From: Ectocarpus siliculosus | Lineage: Eukaryota; Sar; Phaeophyceae; Ectocarpales; Ectocarpaceae | Assembly: GCA_000310025.1 (NCBI GenBank) | Contig: FN648069.1 | Coordinates: 714,823 to 725,010, forward strand | Direction of reading: 5' to 3' | Length of the DNA: 10,188 bases | Part shown: in pieces, positions 7,054 to 10,188 of the stretch | How positions within the stretch are numbered: position 1 is the first letter of the stretch | How the letters are laid out: each line of letters begins with the position of its first letter | Translations under genes and position numbers: made by a program | Notes under the pieces: model-generated | Database searches by the model: none | What the model was told of the DNA's origin: nothing | The model's input: only the letters and a program-made list of their open reading frames with translations

Positions 7054-8709
7054 CTTGCCATACCGTTTTCCCAAGTTTTTGGTAGAGTTTGTTCGGGGGG
7101 GGGCGGAATGGAACCGAGAGACACGCAGGAACAGAAGCGGAGGGAGGGCGGCATTGGCTTTGGAACAAGCAAGCTCGCGCGCAAAAATATGTTGGGGCGA
7201 TCGATGATAGATAGTGCGCATCCGCTATGTAGCGAGGGGCCATGTTGTGTGCCCAATTGTGTACTTGAGTATCATGTTTTCGGCTACCCTTATCATAGAC
7301 CGTGGTACGAAACAATATAGCATGTTGGTCCTGAGACTTTCAGCCCAAACGATGCCCTATTCGATACGACCCGCGGTAACAACACAGCAAAACATTTTGG
7401 AAAGTATGCAAGAAAACATTCAACCGACCTTGAAACGCATGTTGGTATTAAGCAGCCGGACGGACGGGCCAGACTGCGGATAGTTCTCGGGCAGGGAGAT
7501 GCTCCCATGGTAGAGTCCGCCTTCGAACGGCGAGTCCTTGGCGCCCAGGAAGGTGAAGTGCCACTCGAACATGTTCCCCACCGGCTGGTGTTCATATGGT
7601 ACAGGCAGGCAGGGCAAACGCACAAGGGCAGCGTAGGGAAAAAGTAAGGCTGGGGTTGGCGGGCAGGGGCAAACGTACAAGAGCAGCGTAGGGAAAGGCC
7701 GGTGTTGGCAAAACACAAGAGCAGAGTAGGGAAAAATAAGGCTGGTGTTAGCAAGCAGGGGCAAAACATACAACAACAGCGTAGGGAAAATAAGGCTGGT
7801 GTTCGCAAAACACAAAGGCAGAGCAGGGAAGAATAAGGCCCATGTTGGCAAACAGGGGTAAAACACAACGGTAGCGTAGGGAGAACTAAGGCTGGTGTTG
7901 CAAGCAAGGATACACACACAAGAGCAGCGTGGGGAAAAAAAACGCTGGTGTGTACAGCACGTTCATGGAAGCTCACTCTTCGAAACAGGGATCGGTGCAT
8001 ATCCGCGTGCCACGGACTGTTTGTATCAACCGGGGGTAGTATTCTCGGTATTCTCTAGGAGGTGGGTGACGTCTGAAAATTATGATATTGTGATATCGTG
8101 ATATTTTTTTTGATCGTGTGTGGGCTCTCGCTGTTCAGCAGTTGGGGTACCCGGCGGTCGGCATGATACACGGAGCCTCATGTGTGATCTGATGATTGGG
8201 GAGTTGGGGTTCACAGTGCCTTCGGCTCTCATACACACCTCTACATGGGCTCTGTGCATGTCAAACATGACTAATGCTCAGGTTAAGGGAAGCGTGTCTT
8301 TGTCTCCACACGGATCGGTTGCTACTGTAGGTTGTTACCGTCTGGTCACCCGCTGAACATCTAACGACACATACTCCACACAAAGCAAGGCGGGATTTTA
8401 CGGGTTGAATGTTAGCGGCTATCCCCTATCTAGACTGCCTACTGCTGTGGTCTAGGGGATAGCCTATCCCCTCTAACCACAAAATACATCTGACGCGGTA
8501 GCCAACACTCCAGAAATTAGGCTCTATCCCTATCCCCCTCTAAACTAACATTGAATCTGACATGGTAGGCTGCAGCCTAGCAATAAGGCTCTCTCGCGCA
8601 CCTTCAATCGAAACGTTTCGCTTGAGTTTCCTTTGGAACTCGAACGGCCCTCCCCCATGGCTAGCCCGTCCGCTTGCACCTGCTTCCACTCGCTCATGAT
8701 GCGTCTCAT
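6571..8709 (-). CDS. UBE2J1: Ubiquitin-conjugating enzyme E2, UBE2J1/Ubc6 class, C-terminally anchored in the ER
   Basis: Three exons, 8709-8602, 7584-7429 and 7053-6571, all joined in phase 0, give 248 residues. E2 enzymes carry ubiquitin as a thioester on a cysteine; the J class sits on the ER surface and works with membrane E3 ligases in ER-associated degradation. Visible UBC-fold landmarks in order are helix 1 (RRIMSEWKQVQAD, 2-14), strand region NMFEWHFTFLG (about 40-50), FEGGLYHGSISLPENYP, NMRFKVG, active site SRICLSAS (Cys94) and YHQETWQPSWTV. The HPN tripeptide of ordinary E2s is absent, as known for the J class. After the UBC domain come a Cys/His cluster (CAACGCCHH, about 152-160), a basic and Gly/Ala-rich linker, and a hydrophobic tail anchor PFLLALALIIASVFL (about 228-242) six residues from the end. 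A Ser/Gly-rich loop of about 14 extra residues follows helix 1. Assignment to the family is secure; the exact N-terminus is not. Confidence 0.93.
7054..7428 (-). other. E2 intron 2, flanked by a 9-base direct repeat
   Basis: The intron is 375 bases. The nine bases CAAGGTCGG occur across both its donor (TTCAAG|GTCGGT) and its acceptor junction (GGCAAG|GTCGGC). The downstream copy encodes the conserved Val-Gly of the E2. The inner ends show only a weak inverted match (GTTTTC near each end). Confidence 0.8.
7429..7584 (-). CDS. UBE2J1: E2 exon 2 (central beta sheet of UBC fold)
   Basis: 156 bases, 52 codons, phase 0 at both ends. The acceptor is GAACACCAG|CCGGTG (AG at 7586-7585). The donor is TTCAAG|GTCGGT (GT at 7428-7427), an unusual donor sequence. 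It encodes residues 37-88, including NMFEWHFTFLGAKDSPFEGG and SLPENYP, then MRFK. The upstream intron (8601-7585, 1017 bases) ends in a minisatellite whose units resemble this acceptor. Confidence 0.92.
7584..7953. repeat. Minisatellite in E2 intron 1, about 7 units of 43-65 bases
   Basis: On the plus strand, units begin with G-C-T-G-G-T-G-T-T and end with a version of GTAGGGAAAATAAG. Unit starts are 7584, 7649, 7698, 7741, 7795, 7838 and 7891, with a truncated eighth at 7944. Unit lengths are 65, 49, 43, 54, 43, 53 and 53. A short form (GCAAAACACAA core) and a long form (GCAGGGGCAAAACATACAA core) alternate over units 3-6. Read on the minus strand, each unit supplies a pyrimidine-rich tract followed by AACACCAG-like sequence. 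The first unit overlaps the real acceptor of E2 exon 2. Confidence 0.9.
8083..8111. repeat. AT-rich 8-base tandem repeat (TGATATTG, TGATATCG, TGATATTT)
   Basis: Three adjacent 8-base units and a run of T within E2 intron 1. It is notably more AT-rich than its surroundings. Confidence 0.7.
8400..8579. repeat. Fold-back cluster with nested inverted and direct repeats
   Basis: GGCTATCCCCTA (8417-8428) pairs perfectly with TAGGGGATAGCC (8453-8464). TTGAATGTTAG (8405-8415) pairs with CTAACATTGAA (8545-8555) at 10 of 11. Two diverged direct copies of about 39 bases start at 8466 and 8531 (TATCCCCTCTAA...CTGACxxGGTAG). The 14-base perfect palindrome TAGGCTGCAGCCTA closes the cluster (8566-8579). 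It lies in E2 intron 1, next to its donor. It may be a decayed small transposon; the type is unknown. Confidence 0.6.
8602..8709 (-). CDS. UBE2J1: E2 exon 1 (helix 1 of UBC fold)
   Basis: 36 codons from the ATG at 8709-8707 to donor TTGAAG|GTGCGC (GT at 8601-8600). It ends in ETFRLK, which joins in phase 0 to PVGNMFEW of exon 2. Similarity to J-class E2s seems to begin slightly upstream (N-S-P-S before M-R-R-I-M, like N-P-A-V-K-R-I in relatives). An acceptor-like TGTTGTCCCAG|AAC (exon would start at 8721) lies just there. The gene may therefore have a further small 5' exon carrying the true start; I could not locate it. Confidence 0.8.
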
Positions 8710-9184
8710 GGAAGGACTGTTCTGGGACAACACGTGACTGGGCGGCAGAGAGGGGCGGTACTCATGTTCTGCATCCCTTAGAAGTAGACCATAACCGGGG
8801 GTGGAAGCGCGGCATTTCGCAGCAACAACAGTTGACCCGCGGACATTCTTTTGGCATGATGGATGGGATCGGGAGGCAAAACCCGAGTCTGCAGCAACAT
8901 CTCTGTCGTTGTACGAGATCCTGTGTTTTATGTATGCGTTGTATTCCCCATAGGCAGCGTAAGATACGTCCGTCAAACGTACTTCAATCATACATCTCCA
9001 GAACTCAAATATATTCCAAGGGACGCTCTGGGAACGCGTGCTGGCGAGAGCGTCAAGTCCTATGGAAATTAACATCGTATGCATACACATCACAAATGAT
9101 ACTCTTGGTTCTAATAAAACACAAGTATGGGTACAATGGAGTAGATCGCCGAAGACTGGTACGCAGCAGAGGCGTGGAAAAGTA

Positions 9185-9226
9185 CCGGAGATCGAGAGAC
9201 ACGACTCGGAGATCAAGAGATATGAG
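9185..9226. repeat. Two-copy 21-base tandem repeat
   Basis: CGGAGATCGAGAGACACGAC at 9186 is followed directly by CGGAGATCAAGAGATATGAG at 9207, a period of 21 bases with several differences. Confidence 0.7.
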
Positions 9227-9472
9227 TTCCACTTTTGACATGCGGGTGGGCACAACAATAGAGCAAAGTGATGTTGGACACGGAAGCCACACGGACGCAA
9301 GGTTGTTGCTCGACAGCACCACCGAGAGTAAACGAAACGCAGGGTTCATGAAGTACAGCAACCGCTTCGTGCTCTACCGAGGGACCGTACAGCAGTGTAA
9401 CCGTTTCATGGACAGCACGGTGCGCGGTACCGTAGGTGACGTAAGATACCACACCCCCTGCGCCCATTATCA

Positions 9473-9606
9473 AAGCTCGACTACTCCACGACGAAGAGGA
9501 TGTAAAAAGCAAATGATATGTTTTGGGAAAGCTCTCCACGAGCCGGTTCCAACGCCACCATTCTCAACGCCACCAATCTTTGTTGCGGTGGGGTGTAGTC
9601 GAGCTT
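9473..9606. mobile_element. Putative short MITE, copy 2
   Basis: A perfect 12-base terminal inverted repeat, AAGCTCGACTAC (9473-9484) and GTAGTCGAGCTT (9595-9606), encloses about 110 bases. The interior has TCCACGACGAAGAGGATG and GGTTCCAACGCCACCATT blocks shared in the same order with 1886-2020. No target duplication is evident. Confidence 0.6.
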
Positions 9607-9925
9607 GGAAAAATTGGTCCAAACGGGGTGTGATTGTATCTGATGTCACCCGTAGGTATCTGCTAAGAGAGAGAGAGCGGTCCAAAACGCATGTTGTACA
9701 ACGTTCGTGTGTGTGTGCCGCACGACGACATTTGCCCCAAAAGTACCAACATGCAGAACCCACGTTGCCCGGTATGCGGTATGCGAGCAGCGGTTATTGG
9801 CCCTCTCGATACAGCACCTCAAGCATCGCGGATGATGCTGCTGGATATGGGTATGGCGAGAACGACGCCGTCCGTAATCTCTCCGCGTGAAATACACCAC
9901 CTGCTGTATTTATGTTTAAACTCAC

Positions 9926-9994
9926 CTCGACCGTCTTGCCGAGGAACACGCCATGCCCATCAACAAAACGAGAGCCCACCATCGCCTCAGCAAG
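9926..9994 (-). CDS. Possible single exon of a third minus-strand gene
   Basis: The sequence ends in a consensus donor GTCGAG|GTGAGT (GT at 9925-9924). It reads LAEAMVGSRFVDGHGVFLGK then TVE without stops after a possible acceptor ATGTAG|CTT (AG at 9996-9995); a second AG gives a start at 9985. The peptide has protein-like character, but I cannot name a family, and no partner exon was found on either side. The frame also continues open through the donor to 9794, so an unspliced reading is possible. Confidence 0.35.
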
Positions 9995-10087
9995 CTACAT
10001 CGTTCGCGCGCCATCATGCCGTGTGTGTGTAAAAATGCTGCACGCCTGCAGCAGGGCGTACACAGCTGGGAACTATTGTCTAAGATA

Positions 10088-10099
10088 GGGGGGGGGGGG
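10088..10099. repeat. Homopolymer G12
   Basis: Twelve consecutive G. On the minus strand this is a C12 tract that could act as a pyrimidine tract. Its length in the assembly may be unreliable. Confidence 0.8.
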
Positions 10100-10188
10100 C
10101 AGGCGACTAAAACAGATGACCAGAGGGCACTCCAAAACCCAACGGCCGAACTGTGCTTTTCAAAAAAACACCTACACAGACACGAGCG

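Larger units (their letters stand above)
8722..9925. other. Upstream region of the E2 gene, no gene supported apart from one MITE
   Basis: This should contain the E2 promoter or a further 5' exon. A long plus-strand frame (8832-9890) covers most of it but starts at a TTG, crosses the MITE at 9473-9606 and has an arginine-rich, repeat-derived composition, so it is not called as a gene. Confidence 0.45.

Noticed and set aside
6638-7207. 189-codon plus-strand frame over the E2 third exon
   Set aside because: Shadow of the minus-strand E2 exon, which carries the catalytic and tail-anchor motifs.
8545-9300. 251-codon minus-strand frame as a single exon
   Set aside because: Only 8602-8721 resembles an E2. 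The rest is read-through of adjoining intron and upstream sequence.
8832-9890. 352-codon plus-strand frame as a protein-coding gene
   Set aside because: It starts at TTG, spans the MITE at 9473-9606 and tandem repeats, and shows no recognisable domain; listed only as a finding.

Overview
This window looks like nuclear DNA of a photosynthetic stramenopile, most plausibly a brown alga of the Ectocarpus type. That is an inference from four things. Short exons of 140-480 bases are separated by long introns of 0.4-1.3 kb. Base composition is mid-GC with many simple repeats. One gene begins with a bipartite plastid presequence carrying the 'A-F' cleavage motif typical of secondary red-derived plastids. 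Finally, long stretches hold only repeats and small transposon remnants. No prokaryotic operon, rRNA, convincing tRNA or CRISPR array is present.

Both genes I can support lie on the minus strand, so they read from right to left. The left gene (start codon 4338-4336, leaving the window past 124) has four visible exons: 4338-4199, 3240-2969, 1627-1428 and 321-124. Their intron phases agree (2, 1, 0). It encodes at least 270 residues: a signal peptide ending in VQA before FVGP, a Ser/Arg-rich transit region, an acidic stretch, a glycine/alanine-rich membrane segment and a C-terminal coiled coil. I do not recognise its family. The right gene (about 8709 down to stop 6571) has three exons, all joined in phase 0. 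It encodes a 248-residue ubiquitin-conjugating enzyme of the UBE2J1/Ubc6 class with catalytic Cys94 and a C-terminal membrane anchor, expected to serve ER-associated degradation. A possible single exon of a third minus-strand gene sits at 9926-9994. The genes are not obviously functionally linked.

Between the two genes is a well-preserved 767-base inverted-repeat element (4652-5418). It has about 247-base arms and a perfect 9-base target duplication (ATTCTTGTT), which best fits a non-autonomous Mutator-like element. The introns are rich in structure. A three-unit minisatellite lies against the acceptor of exon 4 of the left gene. A seven-unit minisatellite in E2 intron 1 appears to be built from copies of that intron's own 3' splice site. 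E2 intron 2 is flanked by a 9-base direct repeat and uses an atypical GTCGGT donor, as expected if the intron arose by insertion. Two diverged short terminal-inverted-repeat elements (about 1886-2020 and 9473-9606) look like one MITE family, and a compact fold-back cluster occupies 8400-8579.

The remaining sequence (about 5428-6570, 8722-9925 and 9995-10188) shows no gene I can support. All exon calls come from reading splice signals, phases and remembered family resemblance. No database search or transcript data was available.
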